64,000 bases of DNA from JAFEDN01 sp963832945 (GCA_963832945.1 CAWHVV010000004.1:1-64000); one strand, 5' to 3'; positions 33,860-44,864 are shown, counted from the first letter of the stretch. The notes: a model not told the origin generated them from the letters alone. Made by a program: numbers and translations.

Positions 33860-36176
33860 GTTCAGTGAGTGCCTTCCGCATGTTAATACTGGATTTAAGG
33901 ATTTCTTTCCAAATATCATCATTTTTTTCTATTCTTTTATGAATGGTTTTTATTGTGAACCGACCCGGATCAAGGCGCTTGTTTACTTCACGCCAATGGA
34001 GTGGAGTAGACACAGAAGCCCCCGCCGTTGGTCGAACTGAGTACGGCGACGCCACCGTTTGGTGCGCACGGTTTTGTAAATAATCAATATAGACTTTACC
34101 CTGCCGCAGCAAAGGTGAACGGGTAAGACTGGTCGTTTCCGGCAATCGATCGTGAGCAAGAATAGCGATAATTTCTGCCAGTTGCCGCGACTGATCGAAA
34201 TCGTAGCGCCCACTCAGAGGAATATAAATATGCATACCCCTTTTACCGGAGGTTTTACAAAAATTGGGGATACCCGTTTTTTCCAGAATGGTGTGGATAG
34301 TTTTGGCGGTCGTTATCACCTCGGCAAATGATATATTTTCCGGATCAAGATCCAGCACGCAAAAATCAGGTTGTTCCGGCGACTGGATGCGGGACAACCA
34401 GGGATTGATCTCAACGCAGCCCAGATTCACCATATATATTAAAGCAGCTTCGTTTTGGCAAACTAAATATTTAACCGCCTTATTTTTATTTTCAGAATAA
34501 AATATTTTGGTTTTAATCCATTCTGGCGCATGAGTAATATTTTTTTGAAAAAAATCGGATTGCTCGATGCCATCGGGATATCGATGTAATACCTCGGGCC
34601 GGTCTTTTATGTGGGGCAGGATCACCGGGGCAATCGAACGGTAATAATCAATCAGATCTTTTTTGGTGTAGCCGTCTTTGGGGAAATATATCTTCGTTAC
34701 ATGCGACAATTTAATCCGGTGGTTCCCGCAACTGAGAGCTTGACTGTCCTTAATGGTTTGTTCGCGATGTACTTTTCGTGCAGGCTTATCCTGACGCAAG
34801 CCTATAAACACAGGATGGCGTAAATGCCCATCCTGTGTCCATTCAGTGAAAACCACCTCGCATACCCGCACCGGTTTTACCCATGTCACCGCTGCATTGG
34901 TTTTAGGTGGATTCTTAAAAGGCGAAGTGACGCGGACAAGAGGATCCAGTTTCTTTTTAAGGCTGGCAAGACCCTGCTCGTTTAACTTACCTGAGGAATG
35001 ACCGATGTAAACCAGCTCTTTGTTTTTAAAAGTTCCCAAAATCAGCGAACCGATATGTTGACGACTGCCGCGAGGAGCTGTGTATCCGGCAATAATGGCT
35101 TCTTCCTGATGAACGGTTTTCATTTTTAACCAGCTATGGCTGCGTTTTCCAGAAAAATAAGGGCTATTGAGATCTTTTGCCATGATCCCTTCCAGGCCCT
35201 GCTCTGCAGCTACTTTGAAAAATGCTTCACCTTCAGTGACCACGTGCTCACTAATGCGGATTTTTGCATTAGGATGCAATAATTTAATTAATTTTTTTTT
35301 ACGATCTGCTAGCGGTAATTCCCGCAGGTCATCACCATTTAACCAGAGTAAATCAAAAACATAATAAACCAAATCTCCTTGTTGAGTTTTTTGAAATTGT
35401 TGTAATAACTGAAAATGTGCTCGACCTTCTTTATCCAGCACAACCACCTCGCCATCCAGAATGGCGTTGATATTTTGTTTCGCTAAAGCATTGCTGACCG
35501 GTGAAAATATTTGCGTATAATCCTGATGAGAACGTGAATAAAGAATGACTTTTTTATCCTGGACGTGCGCGATGATTCGATAGCCATCCCACTTTATTTC
35601 AAAACTCCAACCCTTGCGCGTGAATGGTTTGTCGGCTAAATACGCCAGCATAGGACTTATTTTTTCAGGCATGAGTATTGCTGATTTTTTTGATTTGGAA
35701 GTGGAATCATTTTTTTTTATTAACAGCCATGAATTTTGTTTGGTGTCTTTTAATTTAACGAGAGAAAATTCTCCACGCAATTTTTTGCCATGCAGAATCA
35801 GGCTGAGATGTCCTTTGGCGATGCTGGATTTCCCAATTAACTCATAAACACCCTTGTCCCAAATAATCACTTTGCCTGCGCCATAATTGCCGGCAGGAAT
35901 GACGCCTTCGAAATCTTTATATTCAAAAGGATGGTCCTCCACCATGATTGCCAAACGTTTATCTTTAGGATCCATGGAGGGCCCTTTAGGAACTGCCCAG
36001 CTTTTAAGAACGCCGTTCATTTCCAGACGGAAATCGTAATGTAAATGAGAAGCATGATGTTCCTGAACGACAAACCTTAATCTCGTCGATGATTTCTTTT
36101 TATGAATACCTGCCGGTTCCGTAGTCTTCGTAAATCGGCGTTTGCTACGGTATTCTTTTAACAGGGAGCGCTTCAT
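33822..36176 (-). CDS. ligD: ATP-dependent DNA ligase LigD (PE-ligase-polymerase)
   Basis: A 784-residue multi-domain enzyme of non-homologous end joining. Order: phosphoesterase (residues about 15-150, HHASHLHYDFRLE...WAVPKGPS), ligase (about 185-480, nucleotidylated Lys in FEIKWDGYR, EGIMAKD later) and primase-polymerase (about 500-780, IYFPKDGYTKKDLIDYY, FCVLDLDPE). All parts look intact. The start ATG overlaps the ku stop (4-base overlap), so both are translated from one mRNA. The gene is full length despite several poly-T runs, useful for judging frameshifts elsewhere in the window. Confidence 0.96.
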   Translation of the reverse strand: MKRSLLKEYRSKRRFTKTTEPAGIHKKKSSTRLRFVVQEHHASHLHYDFRLEMNGVLKSWAVPKGPSMDPKDKRLAIMVEDHPFEYKDFEGVIPAGNYGAGKVIIWDKGVYELIGKSSIAKGHLSLILHGKKLRGEFSLVKLKDTKQNSWLLIKKNDSTSKSKKSAILMPEKISPMLAYLADKPFTRKGWSFEIKWDGYRIIAHVQDKKVILYSRSHQDYTQIFSPVSNALAKQNINAILDGEVVVLDKEGRAHFQLLQQFQKTQQGDLVYYVFDLLWLNGDDLRELPLADRKKKLIKLLHPNAKIRISEHVVTEGEAFFKVAAEQGLEGIMAKDLNSPYFSGKRSHSWLKMKTVHQEEAIIAGYTAPRGSRQHIGSLILGTFKNKELVYIGHSSGKLNEQGLASLKKKLDPLVRVTSPFKNPPKTNAAVTWVKPVRVCEVVFTEWTQDGHLRHPVFIGLRQDKPARKVHREQTIKDSQALSCGNHRIKLSHVTKIYFPKDGYTKKDLIDYYRSIAPVILPHIKDRPEVLHRYPDGIEQSDFFQKNITHAPEWIKTKIFYSENKNKAVKYLVCQNEAALIYMVNLGCVEINPWLSRIQSPEQPDFCVLDLDPENISFAEVITTAKTIHTILEKTGIPNFCKTSGKRGMHIYIPLSGRYDFDQSRQLAEIIAILAHDRLPETTSLTRSPLLRQGKVYIDYLQNRAHQTVASPYSVRPTAGASVSTPLHWREVNKRLDPGRFTIKTIHKRIEKNDDIWKEILKSSINMRKALTELRKLMASEKEET

Positions 36177-36970
36177 GCGGCTCGACGATTTTTATTTTTG
36201 TGACTAACATTTTTTTTCAGACTGGCTTTCAATGCTGCCATCAGATTTTTTGCTTTAACATGCTTTAATTTTTCTTTTTTTACCAGAACAGGTTTACCTT
36301 TGGATTTGGCAGTGACAATTTTTTCCAGTTCTTCATCGTAAGTATCGTGGAGGGTTTTCGGCGCAAATTTCCGCGTTAGTTGTTTCACCAGGGTAACCGC
36401 CATCTGCATTTCCTGAGGTTTTATATTGACATTTTTAGGTATTTTTAAAAGAGTAGGGTCACGCAATTCCCGGGCATAACGGATTCTATCCAAAACCAGC
36501 ACCTCGCCTATGGGTTTGATAACACCCAAATGTTCGCGGTTGTGCAGCACAAAAGTGGCCATCGCAATTTTTTTGGAACGCCGCAAAACTTCCCTCAATA
36601 ATAAATAAGCTTTATCGGCGCCTTTGCCCGGTTCTAAATAATAGGGACGGTCATAATAGCGAATATCAATTTCTTTTTGATCAATAAATTCAAAGATATC
36701 AATAGAGTGTGTTGATTTAACACTGGCTTTGGAAAAGTCCTGCTCGGTTAAAACCACATAATTATCTTTCGCATATTCAAACCCTTTTACAATTTCCGTA
36801 TAGGGAATTTCTTTATCTTCCGCCCGGCAGATTCTCGCATAGCGAATAGGGGAACTGTCTTTTTTATGCAACATCGTGAGATTGAGAGCCGGAGTTTCCG
36901 AACCGTTAAAAAGCTTGACGGGAATACTGACCAGACCAAAATTGATTGAACCACTCCAAAGAACGTGCAT
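36173..36970 (-). CDS. ku: DNA end-binding protein Ku
   Basis: A 265-residue bacterial Ku: starts MHVLWSGSINFGLVSIPVKL, carries RYARICRAEDKEIPYTEIVKGFEY and LLREVLRRSKKIAMATFVLHNREHL, and ends with a basic Lys/Arg-rich tail. It forms a ring on DNA ends and recruits LigD, whose gene overlaps it. The pair would allow end joining in non-dividing intracellular cells. Confidence 0.97.
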   Translation of the reverse strand: MHVLWSGSINFGLVSIPVKLFNGSETPALNLTMLHKKDSSPIRYARICRAEDKEIPYTEIVKGFEYAKDNYVVLTEQDFSKASVKSTHSIDIFEFIDQKEIDIRYYDRPYYLEPGKGADKAYLLLREVLRRSKKIAMATFVLHNREHLGVIKPIGEVLVLDRIRYARELRDPTLLKIPKNVNIKPQEMQMAVTLVKQLTRKFAPKTLHDTYDEELEKIVTAKSKGKPVLVKKEKLKHVKAKNLMAALKASLKKNVSHKNKNRRAA

Positions 36971-37052
36971 ATAAAATCCTCTCTCCTGGTGAATGCTATT
37001 AATAATAGCAGATTCCCGGAGTCCCCACTGAGGCGCCGGAATATCTCAGATT

Positions 37053-37191
37053 TTAATAGTGGTAGCGACACTGAAAAATAATCAACTCATGATTATTGAT
37101 TTGATAAACCAGTCGATGTCCCTCATTGATTCGTCTTGACCATTTGCCGGCAAGTTCAAATTTCAACGGTTCAGGTTTTCCGATTCCCTAA
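37053..37191 (-). pseudogene. YoeB-type toxin C-terminal remnant
   Basis: The minus strand encodes GIGKPEPLKFELAGKWSRRI NEGHRLVYQI... FQCRYHY and a stop; this is the complete C-terminal half of a Txe/YoeB mRNA interferase, including the Glu, Arg, His and the terminal Tyr. A TAG directly precedes the Gly, and the N-terminal half plus any antitoxin are missing, so it is a relic. Confidence 0.75.
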
Positions 37192-37217
37192 AATCACAAG
37201 ATGAATGGCGATGCGGT

Positions 37218-38843
37218 CTACCCAAAGGTAAACGTATAGACTTGCAGCCCTGGCTCTGAAGTTGTCAGTTCAAGGGTGTTGATTGGCTCCTCAGGATTTT
37301 CAATGAGGGTATATAAATCATGGTTTTGGACAGTCAGGACTTTTTTTTGATTGTTTAAAGTAATCGTAATAATGATGGGTTTGTTACTGCTGGTCCCCAT
37401 GACAGCAAAGACCTTGCGGGCTCGAAATTTAATTTCAATAGCAGCATCCTTTTCCATAGCCGTTATTTTTTGATTTTCAATCAGCCATCTGCCTTTCAAC
37501 GCCCAACCATTTTGAGGAAGTTGTTGTGGATAACTATAATCGCTGACGGCATCTTTTTTAATATTTTCCGGACTGTGAAATTGATCCTGACGCTCGTAAC
37601 CTAAATAAGTCTCCGGCGTTTGATTGATATCATTGTTTTCAGAAGATTTTTCACCGGCTTTTTGCTTTAAACCTAATAAAAACCGAATATTATTTTCGGT
37701 GATATCGTATTTCCCTTCGCCAAAATGCTCATAAACCACTTGACCATTTTTATCTATTAAGTAATCAGCAGGCCAATAAGCGTTATGATAAACGGACCAG
37801 GTAGCGAATTGATTGTCCACCGCTACGGGGAATTTCAAATTATCTTTTTCCACAGCATTTTTAACATTATTGATATTTCGTTCGAAATCAAATTCGGGAC
37901 TGTGCACACCGATTATCACCAAACCATTATCGTGGTATCTATCATACCATGCTCTTAATACCGGAAAAGTACGAATGCAGTTAATACAGGAATAAGCCCA
38001 GAAGTCTATCAGAACAACTTGTCCTTTTAATTGCTCCAAAGTTAAGGGAGGAGAGTTTATCCATGCGCTAATCCCTGATAAAGGCGGTGCGGGATAAGGA
38101 TTGTCTAAAGGATCAATAAGTTTCTGGGCATTCAGGATATGGTTTTTAGAAAGACTGGGAAATGCCAAACCTTTTCCGGTGACCCAATACATATCAATCA
38201 CGGTGAGAATGATAATAATTCCTAAAATTTTTCGGATAAGGATCGAGTTTTTTTTAAAGAAAGTCATTTTTTGCAGGAGACTTTGGCCAAATAAGGCAAT
38301 TATCAGCATTGGAACAGCGGCGCCGATGCTAAAAAATAATAACGTTAAAAAACCGCTGATATTGCTCTTTTGTAAAATCGTTTGAACAATAACCGCTGCC
38401 AGTATAGGACCAGCGCAGGGAGTCCAGATCAAACCGATCAAAGCCCCAAATAACAAACCATAAAAAAATCCGCCATTGGGATTGTTCCAGCCGGATCCGA
38501 CGGAACCTAATTTTTGAGTCATTCTGGCAAACAATTCGGTTAAATAGTTAGAAATCATAATGATCCCCAGCGCAATCAATATGCCGAAGGAGATATAACG
38601 GATCAGATTTAAATTGATACCAGAGATTGCTACCAATTGACGGGAAAAAAAGGTAAAAAGCGCGAAAAAAATCACAAATCCGATAATGATACCGATGGAA
38701 CGTTTCCTGCCGCCTGCCAGAGAACCAGACAGGATAATCGGTAAAACCGGCAAGATGCACGGTGATATGATCAGGGCAAAACCTTCAAAAATGGCCAGCA
38801 CCAAAGTGACTACTTCACTTTTCATCAGAGATATCTGCATCAT
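37218..38843 (-). CDS. DipZ-like thiol-disulfide carrier (CcdA domain plus thioredoxin domain)
   Basis: A 541-residue inner-membrane protein. Residues about 10-235 are a CcdA/DsbD-type membrane domain with its two Cys in SPCILPVLP and WTPCAGPIL. Then a periplasmic thioredoxin-like domain (about 270-395) with the CxxC in WAYSCINC, followed by a C-terminal beta domain (about 420-541) as in DipZ. It moves electrons from cytoplasmic thioredoxin to periplasmic proteins. The layout and length agree with DipZ of other bacteria. It stands alone between the toxin remnant and a response regulator. Confidence 0.88.
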   Translation of the reverse strand: MMQISLMKSEVVTLVLAIFEGFALIISPCILPVLPIILSGSLAGGRKRSIGIIIGFVIFFALFTFFSRQLVAISGINLNLIRYISFGILIALGIIMISNYLTELFARMTQKLGSVGSGWNNPNGGFFYGLLFGALIGLIWTPCAGPILAAVIVQTILQKSNISGFLTLLFFSIGAAVPMLIIALFGQSLLQKMTFFKKNSILIRKILGIIIILTVIDMYWVTGKGLAFPSLSKNHILNAQKLIDPLDNPYPAPPLSGISAWINSPPLTLEQLKGQVVLIDFWAYSCINCIRTFPVLRAWYDRYHDNGLVIIGVHSPEFDFERNINNVKNAVEKDNLKFPVAVDNQFATWSVYHNAYWPADYLIDKNGQVVYEHFGEGKYDITENNIRFLLGLKQKAGEKSSENNDINQTPETYLGYERQDQFHSPENIKKDAVSDYSYPQQLPQNGWALKGRWLIENQKITAMEKDAAIEIKFRARKVFAVMGTSSNKPIIITITLNNQKKVLTVQNHDLYTLIENPEEPINTLELTTSEPGLQVYTFTFG

Positions 38844-38876
38844 TGGTCATAGAAATATTATGACACAGATAGTTCC

Positions 38877-39551
38877 TCACAGGATAGAGTGAGGATTAAT
38901 GCCCTGGCTGAATGCAAGCAGGGTTAAAGCGACGGTGTTTTTAACGTTTAATTTCTTAAAAATATTGCGGCGATAAGCGTATATGGTTTTGGCATCAAGA
39001 TATAACTGCTGTGCGATAGCCGGAGTGGTTTTGCCACGCAGTATCATCCACATGATTTCGACTTCGCGAGCGGATAAATCGCTAAAAAGCGAAGTCATTG
39101 CCCTGGACGAGTCACTTTTCCTACCCACCTGTAGGCCATTGAGAATGGAAATTAAAGCTTCCTTGAACTCCGCTGGTGTTGCAGTTTTTGGCAGATAACC
39201 GTGTGCGCCTGCTGAAAATACCCAGATAGGAGTCAGTTCGTGAGTTTCTGCGGTGAGAATTAAAATTTTGAGAGACGGGTCGATTTTTAATAATCGTTGA
39301 GTGACTTCCAGCCCTGAAATATCTGGGAGTATGAAGTCTAATATCACCAGTTCGGATTTCAGTTCCCGGGCCAGTTTAATTCCCTCCCATCCGGTCCCGG
39401 CTTCGCCGATAATCTGAATGCCGGGTATTTTTTGCAGAATGATTTTCAAACTGGAACGCACAATCGGATGGTCGTCAACCAGTAGGATACGTTTATTTTC
39501 CAGAGGAGATTGCGCCCTCATGTCACCCAAAAAGTTGGGTTCTGGTTTCAC
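38877..39551 (-). CDS. NarL/FixJ-type response regulator
   Basis: A 224-residue protein with a receiver domain (acidic pair D26/D27 in LLVDDHPIV, phospho-acceptor D72 in VILDFILPD, Lys in YLPKTA) and a LuxR-type helix-turn-helix (about 155-215, LSAREVEIMWMILRGKTTPAIAQQL). It would bind DNA as a phosphorylated dimer. No kinase gene is next to it. The start could be the first ATG or the in-frame ATG ten codons on. The 320 bases downstream on the plus side (39552-39871) contain no gene I can see. Confidence 0.9.
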   Translation of the reverse strand: MKPEPNFLGDMRAQSPLENKRILLVDDHPIVRSSLKIILQKIPGIQIIGEAGTGWEGIKLARELKSELVILDFILPDISGLEVTQRLLKIDPSLKILILTAETHELTPIWVFSAGAHGYLPKTATPAEFKEALISILNGLQVGRKSDSSRAMTSLFSDLSAREVEIMWMILRGKTTPAIAQQLYLDAKTIYAYRRNIFKKLNVKNTVALTLLAFSQGINPHSIL

Positions 39552-39871
39552 GATTAGGTTCTCATGTTAATGCTGTTTGTAGAGCCATGTATAAATTTAA
39601 AATTCATTATTCTAGATATGAATTATTAAGGTATTATGAAAATTCCCGAGGGCAACGCGATGGCGAGTTCGGCTGAAGGCCAATTTTCTCCCCCAGTTTT
39701 TTGTGAGTAGACCTACCGGCGACAGGGCTGTCCCGAGTTTTTTTATATTTTAATCATTGCCATGTATATGTGAAAATATGTAGAGAGATAACTATATTGA
39801 TTTAAACCCCCTCCGCGGTATTCCCGGCATCCGCCCAAAGGCTCGCAGGATCTTCACTGCGGTTTGAGCAG

Positions 39872-40605
39872 ATAGTGAGCTCCAGCGCTTATACCCAAGC
39901 CCGAAAAAAATTGAAGCATACCGCATTTATAGAACTCAGTGATTCTCTCCTGGAAGTTTATTATTCAGGAGCAGAACCTGAGGATGATATTAAAAGATGG
40001 AAAGGATATCGTTGTTTAGGAGTGGACGGCTCTAAAATTATTTTACCAAATGAAGAAGCCGTCAGAAAAGAATTTGGAGCAGTCAAAATTAAAACTCAGT
40101 ACATGAGTGGACAGTACGTTTGTGCCGTTTTTGAATGTTGTTATGATGTTTTAAACCATATGGTGGTTAAAAGCTGTTTTAGCCCCAGTCATCATCATGA
40201 AATGAAATTAGCCGCCCAGTTATTAAAAGAGGGATTAGGAGCAGAAAAAGACTTAATGATCTATGACAGAGGATACGTATCCTATGAGTTTTTGGCTCAA
40301 TTAGAGCAGTCAAAAAAGAATTACGTGATCAGATGTTCAAATAGTACATTTAAAGAGGCGCAGCCTCTCTTTCATCCGACGAAGGAGAGTCACTGGAGTC
40401 AAATAGTGACTTTAAAAGCCAGTTATCGTATTAGCAAAAGAATGAGAGAACAAGGGTTACCCCTAAAAATTCAGGTTCGATTAGTGAGCGTAGTTTTATC
40501 GACGGGAGAAATAGAAGTATTGATCACTTCTTTATTTTCTGAAGACATACAACGAGAAGAATTTAAAGAATTATATCATTTAAGATGGGGGGTCGAGATT
40601 TACCA
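39872..40605 (+). pseudogene. IS4-family transposase, both ends missing
   Basis: The frame encodes SSSAYTQARKKLKHTAF, KGYRCLGVDGSKIILP (first Asp), LMIYDRGYVSYEFL (second Asp) and FKELYHLRWGVE (start of the Y-(2)-R-(3)-E signature). After this the sequence diverges, so the C-terminal part beyond the catalytic Glu is lost. The N-terminus before SSSAY is also absent: the first possible codon is GTG at 39875. A dead IS4 copy, unrelated in sequence to the one at 43340. Confidence 0.8.
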
Positions 40606-40846
40606 TTCATACTGCCTCCATAAAATTCAAAGTCACATTAATCTCCGTATTCTGGTTATTTTATTATCCATAAAATCTCACCAGAAACGACCTGACCTGC
40701 ATATACTGTAATGAAGTCACCAGATAGGGTCAATCGGGAAATGACAGTTCAATAGTCACTAAAACTTCCCGGCATATTTGAATAATTACCATGGAACATT
40801 CCGCGTATCCCATATTTTACAGGATTGTTTGTCAAAATGTCTTATC

Positions 40847-40895
40847 AAAAATATCATTAAATATCAAAACTAATTTGATATTTAATGATATTTTT
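40847..40895. repeat. 22-bp perfect AT-rich inverted repeat
   Basis: Arms aaaaatatcattaaatatcaaa (40847-40868) and its exact reverse complement (40874-40895) are split by five bases. The left arm is 22 bases. There is no coding gene on either side for 240 bases (40606-41023), so it may be an operator or element end; a terminator is possible but the stem has no G+C. Confidence 0.5.
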
Positions 40896-41023
40896 TGAGT
40901 GGATTTCAAATAACGTGTTCTGGTGGGGATAGCTGGCGCTCTATAATGAACATACTGGCAGTGAGCTGCTGGAGGGAGTCGGCAGCCCACTTGCATGGAA
41001 TTAAAAAGAATCAGAGAAAGCGG

Positions 41024-43154
41024 CTAATCTACCTTTTTTATCCTCGAACGATAAATCCATTGCCTGGGTTTTTTTTTTAATTCCCGAAGGCGTCTCATTT
41101 CATTTTCATCGGCATGAATAAGCCAAATGCCGCGAGATGATATGGGTTGTTTTACTCTCCGTGCCTGAAGTAACCCTTTGCGCATCCAGACATATAACGT
41201 GGGCATTGGAGTACCGGTCTTCTGTGACAACTCCTGAAATGTCCAATCATCGGGCATGCGATCGACTTGTGCTGATCGGGTTTTTTTATTGCTTTTTACT
41301 CCGGCATGAGAAAGCAGATCATCCACCATTCCTTTGTTAAATAAAATTTGCCTTTTCGCAGGACGCCAGCCTTCCTGATTCAATGTCTCTGCTATTTCTG
41401 CAAACGGTTTTCCTTCTTCCTTTAATTTTCTTACCCGATCAAGCAAATCATTGTAGTAACTCAGTTGCTCAAGCTTTGCAACTGGACGGGTAAAATGAGT
41501 ATACGTTTTATGACCGCCAGCCCAATGGATTTCCGCCTGTACCTTTTCGGTTTTTCCTTCCACGGTGACGATCACGCGATCAACTAATAATCGAATAATC
41601 GATTGACGTTCTTCTACAGTGGTAGTGGGTGATGACCATAATGCCGGTATATCAGAAGCTAATTGACGTATTGATTCACGTTCTACAGACGATAATGCGA
41701 TCGGTTGATTCGAAAGAAATTGCGAATATTCCTGTTTCAATTTTTCTTCGGCAGATAATAATTCCTCCCATTTTTTTTCCAGCGTGCGAGCCACTAAATG
41801 ATTTTCAGGTTCCGCCGAATTATATTGTCGATAAGCTCTTTCCACTTCATATCGAACCCGTTCCAGTTGTTGTCTCCAATACTCCTGAAGAGTTTTGCGT
41901 TCCTGCTCTACCTGCTCCGCAATCTGTAAACTCACCTCCAGTGCGGAAGGCTTTAATGCTTCTAATGCCTGCTGAATAATCACTTCATCCAGGATATTAC
42001 CTAACAGCGATTGGCAGGGCGGTTCCCCATAATTACTCGCTCTATTGGCACAGCTATACCGGAGTTTATTGCCGTTATTTGTATAACTGACAGCCATGCG
42101 CAGTCCACATCGACCACAGATGATAATACCGGATAATAGTGATGATCCATGTCGAGCCACACCTATTCCCTGGATAGAATTTGCTGCTAATTGTCTCAGG
42201 TTGCGTTCATAGTACTCCCATGTAATATAAGCGGGAACTTTATCTTTTATCAAGACTTCCCACTCTGAAGGAGTGGCGACTGTGCGACCTGTGGAAGGGC
42301 GTCCTGCTTTCTTCCTGCGGGGATCTGTCGGTCTGCGGCCATACACATAAGCTCCAGCATAAATAGGATTATGCAGTAAATTGCCTAATGTAATGCGGTT
42401 AGGACGTCTCCAGGTTAATTCGCCTTTTTGTAAACCATAACGCTCCCGATGGGGCATTTGAATTTTATGTTGCACCAGATATTTTAAAACAGCATTAATC
42501 GTTGAGAACCGGTCAAATAATTCAAATATTAATTGAATGGTAGACTGTGCCTGCTCGTCAATATCTTTAATAATTTCTCCCGATGGTCGTTTTATATATC
42601 CCATAGGAAGCAGCATTCCCAGTTCACCTCTGCGTGCTTTCGCTTTTTTTCCGGCTAACATACGCTGCTTAATGACATATAATTCTGCTTCAGACATTGT
42701 TCCTTTGAGACCTAATAATAACCGGTCATTGTAAGAAGCAGGATCGTAAACCCCATCGGCATCACCAATCAACGTTCTAAAAAGAGCGCAAACTTCCAGT
42801 AACTGATACCAGTCTCGACAGGATCTGGCCAGACGGGACATCTCTATACCTAAAACAAGCCCAACCCGGTCTAAGCCGACTTCCGCCACCAGGCGTTGAA
42901 ATCCAGGTCGTCCTTCTGCATTAGCACCTGAGCGGCCCAGGTCATCGTCAATGACCAGTATCCTGTCTGCCGACCACCCCCAGAAGGCGGGCTTTTTCCA
43001 CCAAACCGTATTGGAGTTTGGTTGATTCATTATGACGTTCCACCTGCTGCAACGTAGATTGCCTGATGTACACAATGGCCAGGCGATCGTGGTGGTGGCT
43101 CAATATTTTGCCGTGGGTATGGTTTAACGGAGATTTTTGATGTGTCGTAATCAT
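41024..43154 (-). pseudogene. Large serine recombinase, one-base frameshift
   Basis: Frame 1 from ATG 43154 gives the resolvase N-terminus DRLAIVYIRQSTLQQVERH (catalytic Ser in RQS). It goes out of frame at a run of five C (42977-42981); with four C it would read ARLLGWSADRILVIDDDLGRSG and continue through LVLGIEMSRLARSCRDW, a recombinase domain, a zinc ribbon (CGRCGLRMAV...CANRASNYGEPPCQS) and a long coiled coil to the stop at 41024, about 705 residues. Such enzymes move integrative elements. With the frameshift, no full protein is made. Confidence 0.85.
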
Positions 43155-43156
43155 TG

Positions 43157-43317
43157 ATTATTTCCTCTTCCTGTGAGGTTTTCCCGTTGACCTGTTTCAA
43201 TGCCATCTTTCCCAGTAACTGGATTAGACGACAACGGTGTTTTAGGGGAATTTGCTCCCACCCCATTGGTTTCAACGCATTCACTCCTGTGTCGATGTTT
43301 TGCAATCCATTCAACAA
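43157..43317 (-). CDS. Small protein upstream of the recombinase
   Basis: A short frame beginning MLNGLQNIDTGVNALKPMGW and continuing EQIPLKHRCRLIQLLGKMALKQV. The W-E/D-Q-L/I-P...R...L..LLG.MAL pattern is what I recall from short ORFs placed directly before large serine recombinase genes. The frame stays open into the recombinase gene, so its true end is uncertain; I give the part before the recombinase start codon. Function unknown. Confidence 0.35.
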
Positions 43318-43339
43318 GGGCTAATAGTCCAGCGCGTCC

Positions 43340-44374
43340 AATTTTGGGTACTTGATCTGCTTTTGTCAAGTTTATATTTATAGATGTTTCTAAGTTGGGA
43401 TATATCAACTTGCCATCTCAATTTATATATTTTGGATAACTCTTGCTTTGGATACTTTTTTTTGTTTAAAAATGTTGTCACGTATACTTTTCCACTCACT
43501 TTAAATTCTCTCACCTCCAGTTCATTCGGATAGCCCTCATATACCTTCTGATCCATCCAGTCCGGTTTTACCGGCTTTTTCCAGAAAACAATATGATCAT
43601 TTTTCCCCAGCCGATTTCCTTGACGAAAATCATACTTCCGTTGGCTTTGACCCCTAAAAATTCCGTCTGCTTTCTTCGCTTTAAGCTCCGCAATTAAAAA
43701 AAACTTGGGTAGTAACAATCTCCTAACACAACATCTTCTGCTTCTATGCAATCCAGGATATTTCTCAGTAAAGAGTGCTCCCCAGTTCCTTTGCCCTTAT
43801 TTGCTCCGATCGCATAATCCAAAATCGTACCCACCGTTAACGACATCACTATCACCAGTCGAGCCAATGGAAAACCCAGACCTTTCTTTTGATTACCATG
43901 CTGCGGAAACTGTTTTTGATTTTCTGCTGTATCCGGCATAAACGACATCGTGCCGTCAACTATTTTTGCTTGACGACCATATATTTTCCAGCCAGATTTC
44001 GCCTGACTCATCGCTAAACTGCCTGTTGCCTTAACCAACGATTTTACCGCTGATTCAGGCAGACGTTTTCTCGCCTTGCAATACGGGCCGGTATTATTTG
44101 AATTCGCCGAAAGACCAGCACTAATTTGATCTATCACTGCTCCCGCCACTGCTTTTTTACAGGATTTATCTGGATTTAATACTTGTTTTACAAACAGAAA
44201 TATCGTTTTCACCGGCGTGTAGATACGATCACGGAATTCTCGGCATTCACTGAGTATTTTTTGACAAGGCGCTGAATTAATAATATCCGTCAACGACAGT
44301 TCTGACTTGCCGTTCAGAATGTTTTTTTGATACGCACCAATTTGCGATATCGCGCGATTCCGGTTAGAATTCAT
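43340..44374 (-). pseudogene. IS4-family transposase, frameshifted and 3'-truncated
   Basis: The N-terminal 226 codons run from ATG 44374 through IYGRQAKIVDGTMSFMPDT (first Asp) and EAEDVVLGDCYYP (second Asp), then break at a T8 run near 43700. The shifted frame continues FFLIAELKAKKADGIFRG and LSKIYKLRWQVDI, the beginning of the Y-R-E region. The remainder is replaced by the recombinase-side DNA. This is a different IS4 subgroup from the copy at 39872. The following 97 bases to 44472 hold the remaining flank. Confidence 0.8.
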
Positions 44375-44472
44375 TTCTCAGTCTCCTTTTTATGAATGCT
44401 TTTGTGCAAAACTATTCTATAAAATTTGGAGACTGATTTCATCTTAAATCAGATGGTTACAAAACTCTGCTC

Positions 44473-44860
44473 CTTAAGGTAGTGCCATTGAAGCCAGTAA
44501 CCATCTTGAATTACAGAACTGAACTCATAGACAGGTTGCTGACACAAGAATGCGAACTTTGTGGTGCGCAACGAGAGATCGAAGTACATCATATTCGAAA
44601 ACTCGCAGACTTAACCCACAAAAATGGCACTACACCATCCTCGTGGAAAAAGACTATGGCAGCCAGGCGAAGAAAAACACTCATTGTTTGCCGAAACTGC
44701 CATCTGAACATTCATCGGGGGCAATATGACGGGAAGAAACTTGCGGCGTAATTAATTACTGGAGAGCCGTATGACAACGAAAGTGTCCCGTACGGTTCGG
44801 AGAGAAGCTGTTGGAAAAGTGTATCGATCAGATATAACTCGCTGGCAGCTTACTCTATTA
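44473..44860 (+). mobile_element. Group II intron 3' part (HNH end of the RT and domain V)
   Basis: Codons from about 44482 to 44751 give ELIDRLLTQECELCGAQREI, VHHIRKLADL, MAARRRKTLIVCRNCHLNIHRGQ: the HNH endonuclease end of a group II intron reverse transcriptase-maturase, with its zinc Cys pairs. Just after the stop a domain V hairpin is seen at 44766-44799 (gagccgta...gaaa...tacggttc), followed by domain VI-like sequence. The RT part is missing, so the intron is dead. A second intron 3' end occurs at 1704-1768. Confidence 0.75.
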
Positions 44861-44864
44861 TTAC

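Noticed and set aside
44482..44751. Considered a stand-alone HNH endonuclease
   Set aside because: The sequence and the domain V hairpin directly after it match the C-terminal end of a group II intron RT-maturase.
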